Shown in pieces: positions 63,635-64,000 of a stretch of DNA of 64,000 nt (position 1 is the stretch's first letter; every line of letters starts with the position of its first letter). The notes under the pieces were generated by a model, which did not search any database, was not told where the DNA came from, and saw only the letters and a list, made by a program, of their open reading frames with translations. The DNA is taken from positions 3,534,001 to 3,598,000 of the forward strand of contig NZ_CP029008.1 in assembly GCF_024585165.1 (NCBI RefSeq). The letters run 5' to 3'. The position numbers and the translations under genes are program-made. The stretch is from Bradyrhizobium sp. WBOS07. Lineage in GTDB: Bacteria > Pseudomonadota > Alphaproteobacteria > Rhizobiales > Xanthobacteraceae.

Positions 63635-64000
63635 TCACTGAACCACGACTTCCTTGAACAGCACCGCGCTGACCTGGATCGGGGCGACCGCGGCGTTGAC
63701 GCGCTTGGTCAGCTCCTCCTTGAGGCGGAAGATGCCGGCGGACCCGTTGAGGTCGGAGGGGCGCAGCTCGCGCACATAGGTCTGGAAGATGTCGGTGACG
63801 CGCGGCATCGTCGGCTTGATCGCCTCGATCTGCTTCTCTTCCTTCAGCTCCAGCACGATCTTCAGCCGCAGATATTGCACGCGCTCGCCGGGCGAACCGG
63901 CGAGGTTGACCATCAGGTCGGGGACGTCGACGAAGGCCGGCGGCTTCGGCGGCGGCGCGGCCTCGGCATGGTGCTCGGCATCGCCGTGACGGAAGAAGAA
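63635..64000 (-). CDS. fliL: FliL, flagellar motor-associated protein (partial)
   Basis: The C-terminal 121 residues of FliL. The periplasmic domain is seen in ERVQYLRLKIVLELKE, PRVTDIFQTYVRELRPSDLNGSAG and RVNAAVAPIQVSAVLFKEVVVQ. The frame continues beyond the window edge through a proline- and histidine-rich linker, so the transmembrane part and start are missing. FliL strengthens stator function. The ATG at 63913 seen in the frame is internal. Confidence 0.9.
   Translation of the reverse strand, partial: FFFRHGDAEHHAEAAPPPKPPAFVDVPDLMVNLAGSPGERVQYLRLKIVLELKEEKQIEAIKPTMPRVTDIFQTYVRELRPSDLNGSAGIFRLKEELTKRVNAAVAPIQVSAVLFKEVVVQ

Overview
The window reads as chromosome of a high-GC alphaproteobacterium of the Bradyrhizobium/Nitrobacteraceae type. 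The evidence is the gene content (a periplasmic Sox system, CckA, alphaproteobacterial-type fli/flg genes with a DUF6468 protein and a MotE-like protein, a class I fumarase, a SET-domain protein), CtrA-type TTAA-N7-TTAA boxes, and dispersed palindromic intergenic repeats. No rRNA, tRNA, CRISPR array, phage or transposase gene was recognised.

Region 1 (1-2.7 kb) holds small stand-alone genes: a hotdog thioesterase, an HdeA-like protein, a PilZ protein, a lipoprotein and a secreted protein.

Region 2 (2.7-27.4 kb) is a sulfur-oxidation locus. A sulfide:quinone oxidoreductase operon (SQR, thioredoxin with zinc ribbon, DUF2892 protein, CcoG/FixG-like ferredoxin) is divergent from an ArsR-family regulator followed by an RND efflux pump and an AhpD-like protein. 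Further along lies a minus-strand thiosulfate-oxidation operon, soxXYZABCD, extended by two exported DsrE-like proteins, an alpha/beta-hydrolase and a YeeE/YedE transporter. Around it are soxW, soxV, soxS, a second ArsR regulator (SoxR) and a second YeeE/YedE transporter (SoxT-like). Both ArsR proteins carry two cysteines 66 residues apart, as in the persulfide sensors SqrR/BigR, and three candidate operators of the form AYATTC-N8-GAATRT lie in the intergenic regions. Unrelated genes (an acyltransferase, a DsbA-like protein, an XRE regulator) sit between the two blocks.

Region 3 (27.5-41.5 kb) is mixed housekeeping and accessory content: a SET-domain protein, a frameshifted lysine-rich histone-H1-like gene, a TetR/carotenoid-oxygenase pair with clear operators, a YciB-type membrane protein, fumarase, a ParE-type toxin-antitoxin pair, a GST, a Tim44-like protein and several unknown secreted proteins. 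Two families of palindromic repeat lie between genes.

Region 4 (41.7-64 kb) is cell-cycle and flagellar: cckA, then flgB-flgC-fliE-fliQ-fliR-flhB on the minus strand, divergent from fliO-fliP; then a 1243-residue TPR protein, and at the end motE-like, DUF6468, fliM and the C-terminal part of fliL. An apparently less GC-rich block (about 54.2-61.1 kb) interrupts the flagellar genes. It carries a TPR protein, a FecR-domain protein, a 1383-residue FecR/VCBS/RTX adhesin-like protein and two small genes, and looks acquired. CtrA boxes upstream of flgB and of the large TPR gene fit control by the CckA-CtrA pathway, whose kinase is encoded in the same cluster.
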